Assembly: GCA_949288685.1 (NCBI GenBank)
Contig: CASELB010000173.1
Coordinates: forward strand, 1 to 13,544
Reading direction: 5' to 3'
Source of the DNA: an uncultured bacterium
GTDB taxonomy: Bacteria; Cyanobacteriota; Vampirovibrionia; Gastranaerophilales; Gastranaerophilaceae
Length of the DNA stretch: 13,544 nucleotides
Shown here: positions 7,249 to 13,238 of the stretch, piece after piece
Layout of the letters: each line of letters starts with the position of its first letter
Position numbering within the stretch: the first letter of the stretch is position 1
Notes under the pieces: model-generated
What the model was told of the DNA's origin: nothing
The model's database searches: none
Seen by the model: the letters and a program-made list of their open reading frames with translations, nothing else
Position numbers and translations under genes: made by a program

Positions 7249-8202
7249 TTAATAATTAAAGCAACTTACTGAGTGATATTTTGATATTTTAATGAGGGAA
7301 GGTACCTGTTCAGTGCAGGTGCCTTTTAAACATTTTTCGCATCTCGGGTTGAAACGGCAACCTGTAATCTCTTCAAATACAGTAGGCGGAGCACCTTTTA
7401 TTGTGTAAAGTTTTTCTTTTCCTTCTGAAGGAAGGGCTTTTAAAAGAGCTTTTGAATACGGGTGCAGCGGGTTTCTGAAAAATTCTTTGTTGGGCGCATT
7501 TTCTACAATGTTTCCGGCATACATTACAGAAACTTCATCGGCATATTGTCCGATAAGATTTAAGTCGTGCGTTATAACAAGAATACTTGTATTAAAATCT
7601 TTTTTAATTTCATCCAGAAGTGACATGATTTGTGCTTGAATAGTTACGTCAAGAGCTGTGGTCGGCTCATCCGCAATGATTACTCCTGCGTTTAGAACGA
7701 GAGCGGTTGCAATAATTACACGTTGTTTCATTCCGCCGGAGAGTTCGTGGGGATAAAGATTTATTTTATTTTTAGCGTCAGGAATTTTCACTAAATCAAG
7801 AAATTTAACAGCCTGCTTGATTGCCTCCTGTTTTGAGATATTTTGGTGAGCAAGTATAGTTTCCGTTATTTGACTGCCGATAGTGAATAACGGGTTTAGT
7901 GAAGTCATTGGATCTTGAGGAATTAAGGCAATTTTAGCCCCTCTTATTTTCCTTAGTTCTTTTTCTTTAAGAGATAAGAGGTTTTGATTTTTAAAAAATA
8001 TTTCTCCGCTTTTTATTACGGCATTTTTAGGGAGAAGTTTTATTATACTCATTGCCGTAATAGTTTTTCCGCAGCCGGATTCGCCTACAATTGCGTGCAT
8101 TTGTCCCGGGTTTAATTTTAGGGAAACATCAAATAGTGCAGGGCGGTAACCGGCTTCTGTCATAAATCCCAGATTTAAATTTTTAATTTCTACCTTATTC
8201 AT
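7249..8202 (-). CDS. dppD: Oligopeptide/dipeptide ABC transporter ATP-binding protein (DppD/OppD type)
   Basis: 317 aa, typical for the family. It would power a cytoplasmic-membrane importer of peptides or, in some relatives, nickel. Motifs: Walker A GESGCGKT at 40-47, Q-loop QDP at 96-98, signature LSGGMKQR at 154-161, Walker B VIIADEP with D-loop ALD at 174-185 and switch His 212. The C-terminal oligopeptide-HPY region carries Cys 282, 288, 291, 296 and 314; in DppD/OppD, cysteines here bind an iron-sulfur cluster, and Cys 291 is an extra one. No permease, binding protein or DppF partner is adjacent, so this is an orphan ATPase serving components encoded elsewhere. It follows the TPR/GT gene by 28 bases but has its own -10 box nine bases before the ATG. 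The exact substrate cannot be read from the ATPase. Confidence 0.93.
   Translation of the reverse strand: MNKVEIKNLNLGFMTEAGYRPALFDVSLKLNPGQMHAIVGESGCGKTITAMSIIKLLPKNAVIKSGEIFFKNQNLLSLKEKELRKIRGAKIALIPQDPMTSLNPLFTIGSQITETILAHQNISKQEAIKQAVKFLDLVKIPDAKNKINLYPHELSGGMKQRVIIATALVLNAGVIIADEPTTALDVTIQAQIMSLLDEIKKDFNTSILVITHDLNLIGQYADEVSVMYAGNIVENAPNKEFFRNPLHPYSKALLKALPSEGKEKLYTIKGAPPTVFEEITGCRFNPRCEKCLKGTCTEQVPSLIKISKYHSVSCFNY
7299..7327 (+). terminator. Intrinsic terminator of the DUF711 operon, antisense within dppD
   Basis: Plus-strand arms AAGGTACCTG (7299-7308) and CAGGTGCCTT (7316-7325) pair over ten bases with one G-U, around a 7-base loop, then a short T-run ends at 7327. It starts 50 bases beyond the stop of the 104-codon gene and lies inside the coding sequence of the opposite-strand ABC ATPase. 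Confidence 0.5.
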
Positions 8203-8211
8203 TCACTTAAT

Positions 8212-8217
8212 ATTATA
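8212..8217 (-). promoter_or_regulatory. -10 box in front of the ABC ATPase gene
   Basis: TATAAT on the minus strand, nine bases before the ATG at 8202, in the 28-base gap after the TPR/GT gene. A poor -35 (TTTAAC, 16-base spacing) lies across the upstream stop codon. Predicted leader about 3 bases; no Shine-Dalgarno sequence. Confidence 0.4.
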
Positions 8218-8230
8218 ATTTACTTAAATT

Positions 8231-9823
8231 TTAGTTAAATCCCTCTTTTATGCGGTTTATTTTTTCGCAGACTCTTTTTATTGTATCAGTCCATTCATCC
8301 TGATGTTTATTTTGGAATACTTCAACGCTTCTGTACCAGTTTGACGGATTGCCTTCTTTTAAGTCAAACCAGCGGTAATCCGGATATTTGTTAAAAATGC
8401 CGAATGTTTTTTTGCCTAGTGCTCCGCAAAGATTAAGAACCGCATTATCGGAACTTATAACAATATCAAGTCCCATAATTGCTTTTGCGGTATCATTAAA
8501 TGTTTTAAACTCTTTTCCTAAGTTCTTCAAACGGTTATCGCTTATTGTATCGCCGCCCGCCTGTAGAGAATAAAATTCAATATCTTCAATATCTAAGAGC
8601 GGTTTAAGTTCTTCAAACGGTATGTCTCTTGCTGCTTCTTTTAATTTTTCATTACCGTACCAGGCTAAGCCTATTTTCAATTTTTTATTTGTTTTTAAAT
8701 CCATTGCGGGAACGGTTAAGTATCCGGACAGGTATGGAAGGTCGTCAGGATTGGATTCAAGGTACAGGGGCAAATCTACTGTAGTTGTATAATAATCATA
8801 ATCCAGATTATATAATCCGAATTTTGTTGAAAATACTTCTACTCCGAGATTAGAGTTGTTTATAAGTTCAAAAAGTTCATCTTGTACTACAAAGTATACT
8901 TTTGCGGCTTTTTTCTTAAGTTCTTTAACAAAGCGGGCATAGAGTATTGTATCGCCAAAACCTTGTTCACAGTGAACAAGAATTTTTTTTCTCTCAAGCG
9001 GTTCTCCCGTCCAGTATTTATTTGGGTCAAGAACGGCGGGAATAATCGACCTGTCGTTTTCTTCTTTTTCAAACCGGTGTTGTAAAAAACGGTATCCTTC
9101 TTTAAATTGTTTTCTGTTGATTAAAAAACAACCGTAGTAATAGTAATCCTTGTGCTCCGGATTTAAATTTAAGAGTTTTTTATAATACTTTTCAACTTCT
9201 TCATATTCTCCAAGTCTGAACAATGTAAAAATAACATTCCGTATATAGAGGCGGGTGTTTTTCTTAAGGTTATGCGCTGCTAAAAAATAATCTTTTTGTT
9301 TTTCAAGTTGTCTGTCTTTATAGTAAAGCGAATACAGGTGCCCGAGAATATTGTACACTTCATCATCCTGCGTAAATTGTGCAATAAACTTTTCAAAATA
9401 TCCGATTGCGCCGACAATGTCGTGGAGCTTGTGAAAATAAATATTACCTGTTTCTTTTAAGGCAAATAGTTTATTTTCTGCCGTATTTTCATAAAGAGAA
9501 AGGTACTCTTTCCCTTCATCGGGATAATTAAGCTCAATAAGGCATAGGGCAACTTGCTTGTACTCTTCGGACATTAGCTGTGTAGTTTTAAAAACATCAA
9601 GATATTTAAACAGGGCGTCATTATATTTCCCTTCTTGAAACTCTTTTTCGGCATGCTTTCGTAAAAAATCAGTGTAATTTTTTATCTGTTCTCCTGTCGG
9701 AATGACTGAACGTTTCATAATTTCTTCATACAAATTAAGAGTATTTTCTTTGTTTCCGCTTAGTGCAAGACCTGCAGCGATACCGATATTTATACCTAAC
9801 AGTACATCTTCTGTATTTCTCAT
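8231..9823 (-). CDS. TPR protein with C-terminal glycosyltransferase-9-like domain
   Basis: 530 aa from the ATG. Residues about 50-250 are TPR-like helical repeats (for example YEEVEKYYKKLLNLNPEHKDYYYYGC at 207-232). From about 270 it resembles the TPR-linked heptosyltransferase-like (GT9/GT-B) proteins: WTGEPLERKKILVHCEQGFGDTILYARFV at 271-299, KIGLAWYGN at 383-391, IEFYSLQAGG at 415-424 and LDIVISSDNAVLNLCGALGKKTFGI at 452-476. In relatives the last motif usually reads DTAVAHLAGALG; here the His is Asn (464). A sugar transfer to protein or polysaccharide is inferred, not shown. A GTG six bases further upstream (9829) is also in frame, but the TATAAT box ends at 9831, so the ATG at 9823, one base from the predicted transcript start, is preferred. 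No membrane segment. Confidence 0.87.
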   Translation of the reverse strand: MRNTEDVLLGINIGIAAGLALSGNKENTLNLYEEIMKRSVIPTGEQIKNYTDFLRKHAEKEFQEGKYNDALFKYLDVFKTTQLMSEEYKQVALCLIELNYPDEGKEYLSLYENTAENKLFALKETGNIYFHKLHDIVGAIGYFEKFIAQFTQDDEVYNILGHLYSLYYKDRQLEKQKDYFLAAHNLKKNTRLYIRNVIFTLFRLGEYEEVEKYYKKLLNLNPEHKDYYYYGCFLINRKQFKEGYRFLQHRFEKEENDRSIIPAVLDPNKYWTGEPLERKKILVHCEQGFGDTILYARFVKELKKKAAKVYFVVQDELFELINNSNLGVEVFSTKFGLYNLDYDYYTTTVDLPLYLESNPDDLPYLSGYLTVPAMDLKTNKKLKIGLAWYGNEKLKEAARDIPFEELKPLLDIEDIEFYSLQAGGDTISDNRLKNLGKEFKTFNDTAKAIMGLDIVISSDNAVLNLCGALGKKTFGIFNKYPDYRWFDLKEGNPSNWYRSVEVFQNKHQDEWTDTIKRVCEKINRIKEGFN

Positions 9824-9830
9824 AATCACA

Positions 9831-9859
9831 ATTATATTCTGAGAGTTGTATTAATTCAA
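9831..9859 (-). promoter_or_regulatory. Promoter of the TPR/GT9-like gene
   Basis: On the minus strand TTGAAT (9854-9859), 17-base spacer, TATAAT (9831-9836). The predicted transcription start is about 9824, one base ahead of the ATG at 9823, so the in-frame GTG at 9829 would be outside the transcript. Confidence 0.65.
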
Positions 9860-9892
9860 AATGTAAACAAATTTTTATATATTTAAAACTCA

Positions 9893-9901
9893 TGATATAC
9901 T
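9893..9901 (+). promoter_or_regulatory. Extended -10 promoter of the three-gene plus-strand operon
   Basis: TGA followed by TATACT (-10 at 9896-9901); no clear -35. The predicted transcription start near 9908 gives an 18-base leader that contains the Shine-Dalgarno site at 9914-9919. It diverges from the promoter at 9831-9859. Confidence 0.5.
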
Positions 9902-9913
9902 TGTAGTTGTTTG

Positions 9914-9919
9914 GGAGGA
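9914..9919 (+). promoter_or_regulatory. Shine-Dalgarno site deciding the TTG start at 9926
   Basis: GGAGGA, six bases before TTG 9926. The earlier in-frame TTG at 9911 overlaps this site and cannot use it, so 9926 is the better start. Confidence 0.7.
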
Positions 9920-9925
9920 AAAGTT

Positions 9926-10321
9926 TTGAGAGCAGAAGAGTATTACAATCAGGGTTATTCTTGTTCGGAGAGTCTTGTAAAAGAGGGAATTGATAACGGT
10001 TTTTGCCGTCCGGAAGTTTTACCTGTGGCAACAGCGTTTTCTAGCGGGTTAAGCTCCGGATGTTTGTGTGGTGCAATTGCTGGTGCGCAGATTGTTATAG
10101 GTTCAATTTATGGCAGAAGTAATGCTAAAGAGAATATTCAAATCGCAAAAGACAAGGCAAAAGAGTTTGTAGCGGAATTTAAGGATAAGTACAAATTTAC
10201 CTGCTGCAGAACACTGTGTAAAGGTCTGGAGGGGGAAACAAGAAGAGCGCATTGCGCGGAAATGATAAAATTTTGTTCTGAAAAATTAAATGAATTAGTC
10301 GAAGTAAAGGTACATGGATAG
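9926..10321 (+). CDS. C_GCAxxG_C_C family cysteine-rich protein
   Basis: 131 aa from a TTG start chosen by its Shine-Dalgarno site. It matches the C_GCAxxG_C_C (putative redox-active) family: YNQGYSCSESL at 7-17, the Gly-rich SSGLSSGCLCGAIAGAQIVIG at 39-59 with CGAIAG at 48-53, then FTCCRTLCKG at 91-100 and RRAHCAEMI at 106-114. Nine cysteines in all (13, 27, 46, 48, 93, 94, 98, 110, 117), more than the four in the family name. Metal or iron-sulfur binding or disulfide chemistry is plausible but the function is unknown. There is no signal peptide, though 48-63 is hydrophobic. It is the first gene of an operon: its last eight bases overlap the formyltransferase gene, implying coupled translation. 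Confidence 0.88.
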   Translation: MRAEEYYNQGYSCSESLVKEGIDNGFCRPEVLPVATAFSSGLSSGCLCGAIAGAQIVIGSIYGRSNAKENIQIAKDKAKEFVAEFKDKYKFTCCRTLCKGLEGETRRAHCAEMIKFCSEKLNELVEVKVHG

Positions 10322-11255
10322 CAGAGTAACATATAAAAAGAGAATATTGTTTGTCGGCATTCCTGATATGGCGTATGTCGGACTGGACGGACTTTTGATG
10401 TCGGGTATAAATGTTGTAGGCGTTTTAGGACCTAAAAAACGGCATCCGATGTATTACAATTTTAAGCGTTTTGTTGTTGCAAGAGGTCTGAATTTTATTG
10501 AATATGATGAACTTGACGAGACAGAACTTATTGAAACGATAAGAGGGTTGAATGTTGACCTTGCGGTGGTTTGTTCATTTAATTATAAAATTCCGAAGGT
10601 ACTTCTTGAAGCAACAAAGGACGGCTTTATAAATGTCCATCCGTCGCTGCTGCCTTTATACAGAGGCGGAAATCCGTATACAAATGTTCTTTTAAACGGG
10701 GAAACCGAAACTGGTGTTACTATTCATTTTATGGATGAATGTTTTGATACGGGGGATATTATTATTCAGAAGAAGTATCCTATTCACCCGAAATCGACAA
10801 TGGGCACTTTGTTTAATGAATTAAACGTCCTCGGGGTTGAACTATTGCTTCTGGTATTAAAAGAGTATGAGAAAAGGGAATTGCCGAGGAAGAAACAACC
10901 GGAAGGCAATTTTGTAAGGGGTAATACACTGCCGGAGGAGGCTTTGTATATTGATTATACAAAGAGCGCGGAAGACATTGAGAAATTTGTAAGGGCGCTA
11001 AATCCTTTTATTCTGGCATCAACGATGTTTCGCGGTAATTTGATGAAAATAAGCAAGGTTGAAGTAGCAAGTGATACTTTGTGCATGCCGCATCCTCCGG
11101 GGTGTGTATCAAAGATTGAAGATAACAAATTCTTTATCGCAACTTCCCGCGGGCTGATTGTTCCTACTGTTTTACAGTTTGGCAACTTTTTTATCGGGGA
11201 TTCGGCAGACTTTATCAGGATTGTTAACCCGAAAATCGGTGAGGAATTTAAATAA
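10314..11255 (+). CDS. Fmt-like formyltransferase (methionyl-tRNA or sugar-nucleotide type)
   Basis: 313 aa, the length of Fmt. Formyltransferases of this fold move a formyl group from 10-formyl-tetrahydrofolate to an amine. Seen: Rossmann start ILFVGIPDMAYVGLDGLL at 11-28, INVHPSLLPLYRGGNP at 106-121 with catalytic Asn 107 and His 109, NGETETGVTIHFMDECFDTGD at 128-148 with catalytic Asp 145, and an FMT-C-like barrel near 255-313 (PPGCVSKIEDNKFFI...LQFGN). The catalytic triad is intact. The usual GTPEF and RGAAPI motifs read GIPDM and RGGNPY, and no deformylase or other initiation gene is nearby. It could be the cell's only Fmt, or a paralogue formylating a sugar nucleotide or other amine. 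Overlaps the next gene by one base (TAATG); AAAGG precedes its ATG. Confidence 0.85.
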   Translation: MDSRVTYKKRILFVGIPDMAYVGLDGLLMSGINVVGVLGPKKRHPMYYNFKRFVVARGLNFIEYDELDETELIETIRGLNVDLAVVCSFNYKIPKVLLEATKDGFINVHPSLLPLYRGGNPYTNVLLNGETETGVTIHFMDECFDTGDIIIQKKYPIHPKSTMGTLFNELNVLGVELLLLVLKEYEKRELPRKKQPEGNFVRGNTLPEEALYIDYTKSAEDIEKFVRALNPFILASTMFRGNLMKISKVEVASDTLCMPHPPGCVSKIEDNKFFIATSRGLIVPTVLQFGNFFIGDSADFIRIVNPKIGEEFK

Positions 11256-12073
11256 TGGATAAACTTAATTTTTTAACAGCCGGCATGCCGTTAAGAACCG
11301 GAAATAAGGGGTATGACAGAGCGTTTGAAATTCTAGGTGAAATGGGGCTTGACGGTCTGGAACTTGAATTTGTAAGAGGCGTAAGGATTAGTGAAAAAAG
11401 CCGTGAAAGCGTAAAAAAGACGGATAAGGTAATTACTGCACATGCTCCGTTTTATGTAAATCTTAATGCTGAAGAACCCGAAAAAGTTGAAGCGAGCGTT
11501 CAGAGAATAATAGAGACTGCAGAGGTTGCAAATGAACTCGGCGGGTATAGTATTACGTTTCATGCCGGATATTATCTGGGACAGGATAAAGAAGAGGTTT
11601 ATAATAACATATCAAAACAGATAAAAATAATAACCGATACACTGGAGAAGTCAGGGAATAAAATTTTTATAAGACCGGAAACGACAGGTAAAGCTACCCA
11701 GTGGGGCGATGTTGATGAAATTGTCAGATTATCAAAAGAGTATGAAACAGTGTTTCCGTGTGTTGATTTTTCTCACTTACATGCAAGGTATGCAGGGATT
11801 ATGAATACTTATGATGAGTTTTGTTCTGTTTTTGAAAAAATTGGAAATGAACTCGGAGAGTACGCACTGAATAATTTTCATGCACATCTTGCAGGTATTG
11901 AATATACACAAAAAGGGGAGCGTCAGCATTTAAACCTTGAAGAGTCTGATATGAATTATAAAGATTTGATGCGGGCTTTTAAAGAATTTAATGTTAAGGG
12001 CGTTATTGTTTGTGAGAGCCCGAATATAGAGGACGATTGTAAACTGCTGAAAGAGTATTATTTAAGTTTATAA
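11255..12073 (+). CDS. Endonuclease IV-like / xylose isomerase-like TIM-barrel protein
   Basis: 272 aa, near the usual length of endonuclease IV (Nfo), a three-zinc AP endonuclease of base-excision repair. The metal-ligand pattern of Nfo can be followed: TAHAPF with His 63, FHAGYY with His 103, RPETTG with Glu 142, VDFSHLHAR with Asp 171 and His 174, FHAHLAG with His 211, GERQHLNL with His 225 and VCESPN with Glu 254. The Asp two residues before the second-last His (DRH in E. coli Nfo) is Arg 223 here, with Glu 222 beside it. The GIEYTQKGERQHLNLEESD style resembles the archaeal-type branch as I recall it. AP-site cleavage is therefore possible but a sugar isomerase or epimerase is not excluded. 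Last gene of the operon, starting in a one-base overlap; a strong hairpin begins three bases past its stop. Confidence 0.85.
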   Translation: MDKLNFLTAGMPLRTGNKGYDRAFEILGEMGLDGLELEFVRGVRISEKSRESVKKTDKVITAHAPFYVNLNAEEPEKVEASVQRIIETAEVANELGGYSITFHAGYYLGQDKEEVYNNISKQIKIITDTLEKSGNKIFIRPETTGKATQWGDVDEIVRLSKEYETVFPCVDFSHLHARYAGIMNTYDEFCSVFEKIGNELGEYALNNFHAHLAGIEYTQKGERQHLNLEESDMNYKDLMRAFKEFNVKGVIVCESPNIEDDCKLLKEYYLSL

Positions 12074-12075
12074 AA

Positions 12076-12110
12076 AATCAGGCGGCGGTGATATTCACCG
12101 CCGCCTGATT
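12076..12110. terminator. Bidirectional intrinsic terminator between convergent operons
   Basis: A perfect 16-base inverted repeat (arms 12076-12091 and 12095-12110, core GGCGGCGGTGA / TCACCGCCGCC) with a TAT loop. On the minus strand it is followed by six T, a good terminator for ddh; on the plus strand the tail is AATATTT, weaker. It fills the 42-base space between the two stop codons. Confidence 0.9.
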
Positions 12111-12115
12111 AATAT

Positions 12116-13102
12116 TTACAGCATTTGTGCGCGCAATTCTTCTCCTGATTTTGGACTTAAGTATGCCGGTGCAATATCAAATACGGTTTTGCAGCCGTAA
12201 GAACCTTCTTTGCTCAATCTGTAAGCGGCTCTTGCGTAGGCTGTAAGAACACTTGATGTGAATTCGGGATTGGAATCAAGTTTTAAACTGTATTCAATAA
12301 TATGACTGTTTTCGCTGTTCCAGCCAGTTTTGCCTGAACGCAGAACAAAACCTCCGTGGGGGATACGGCTGTGATTTTTTATCAGTTCTTCTTCCGTTAT
12401 GAAATGTACGGTTGTGTCGTAGTCTGCAAAGTAGTTCGGCATTGTTTTGATTTCATTTTCTACTTGCTTCTGGTCAGCATTTGGCTCGAGGACTACAAAA
12501 CATTCGCGTGTATGTTTTTCTCTTGTTGTTAAGTCCGGATTTTCTCCGCTGCGGACTTTTTCGAGTGCGGAATCTACAGGGATTGTATATTGTTTTGCAT
12601 CTTTGACGCCTTTTATGCGTCTTATTGCATCAGAGTGCCCTTGGCTTACGCCCTTGCCCCAGAATGTGTAATCTTTACCGTCGGGCAGTATAGCGTTTGC
12701 GTACATTCTGTTTAAAGAGAACATTCCCGGATCCCAGCCTACTGATATTATTGCGGTTTTATTTCCTTTTTTTGCAGCAGAATCAACATTGTTAAAGTGT
12801 TCCGGGATTTTTGCGTGAGTGTCAAAGCTGTCAATAACGTTAAATAATTCAGCAAATTCCGGTGTTTGTTTTGGCAGGTCTGTTGCAGAGCCTCCGCATA
12901 TAATCATTACGTCAATTTTATCGACCCAGTTTTTTGCGTCGTTAATATTTATGACGGGAGTTCCTGCTGTTTTCGGGGTTATACTTTCCGGAGTTCTTCT
13001 TGTAAAAATTGCGGCAAGTTCCATGTCGTTGTTTTGTTTAATGGCGCATTCGACGCCCTTGCCAAGATTTCCATAACCTAAAATACCGATTTTAATTCCC
13101 AT
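12116..13102 (-). CDS. ddh: meso-Diaminopimelate D-dehydrogenase
   Basis: 328 aa, typical for Ddh. It makes meso-2,6-diaminopimelate from tetrahydrodipicolinate, ammonia and NADPH in one step, feeding peptidoglycan and lysine. Seen: NADPH Rossmann loop GYGNLG at 9-14 with an Arg pair at 35-36 for the 2'-phosphate, ICGGSATDLP at 68-77, VIDSFDTHAKIPEHF at 89-103, SVGWDPGMFSLNR at 120-132, GKGVSQGHSDAIRRI at 149-163, and PHGGFVLRSGKTG at 248-260. All are standard for the family. An in-frame GTG at 13135 would add 11 residues but lies upstream of the -10 box; ATG 13102 has GGGGG seven bases before it and gives the standard N-terminus. Single-gene unit, convergent with the plus-strand operon. Whether it replaces the succinylase or aminotransferase route cannot be seen here. 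Confidence 0.97.
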   Translation of the reverse strand: MGIKIGILGYGNLGKGVECAIKQNNDMELAAIFTRRTPESITPKTAGTPVININDAKNWVDKIDVMIICGGSATDLPKQTPEFAELFNVIDSFDTHAKIPEHFNNVDSAAKKGNKTAIISVGWDPGMFSLNRMYANAILPDGKDYTFWGKGVSQGHSDAIRRIKGVKDAKQYTIPVDSALEKVRSGENPDLTTREKHTRECFVVLEPNADQKQVENEIKTMPNYFADYDTTVHFITEEELIKNHSRIPHGGFVLRSGKTGWNSENSHIIEYSLKLDSNPEFTSSVLTAYARAAYRLSKEGSYGCKTVFDIAPAYLSPKSGEELRAQML

Positions 13103-13109
13103 AATTAAT

Positions 13110-13114
13110 CCCCC
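13110..13114 (-). promoter_or_regulatory. Shine-Dalgarno site deciding the ddh start
   Basis: On the minus strand AAAGGGGGA, with GGGGG seven bases before ATG 13102. This and the -10 at 13126-13131 argue for the shorter start over GTG 13135. Confidence 0.75.
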
Positions 13115-13125
13115 TTTTTGTTTAA

Positions 13126-13154
13126 ATAGTAGCACAGCTTGCAGGGATTTTCCA
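13126..13154 (-). promoter_or_regulatory. Promoter of ddh
   Basis: On the minus strand TGGAAA (13149-13154), 17-base spacer, TACTAT (13126-13131) with TG one base before it (extended -10). The predicted leader is about 17 bases and contains the Shine-Dalgarno site. Confidence 0.5.
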
Positions 13155-13212
13155 TTGTAAATTTTTGTAAAGTCGTTTTGTTAAAAATAGCAAATAAAAT
13201 TTTTAGAGACAT

Positions 13213-13218
13213 TATAAT
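13213..13218 (+). promoter_or_regulatory. -10 box of the right-edge gene
   Basis: TATAAT, 20 bases before the ATG at 13239; no convincing -35. The predicted start near 13225 falls at the edge of the AAGGAG Shine-Dalgarno site (13225-13230), so the real transcript may begin elsewhere. Confidence 0.35.
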
Positions 13219-13238
13219 TTAGAAAAGGAGTTTAAAAA

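Noticed and set aside
9827..9829. GTG as start of the TPR/GT9-like protein
   Set aside because: Lies only one base after the -10 hexamer, outside the predicted transcript; ATG 9823 fits better.
9911..9913. TTG as start of the C_GCAxxG_C_C protein
   Set aside because: Overlaps the GGAGGA Shine-Dalgarno site that correctly serves TTG 9926; extra residues GGKV are not family-like.
9735..10031. Minus-strand open frame of 98 codons spanning the divergent promoter region
   Set aside because: Overlaps the start regions of two good genes and both promoters; translation is Lys/Tyr/Asn-rich noise.
13133..13135. GTG as start of ddh, adding 11 residues
   Set aside because: Upstream of the -10 box and without a Shine-Dalgarno site; the Rossmann fold starts properly from ATG 13102.
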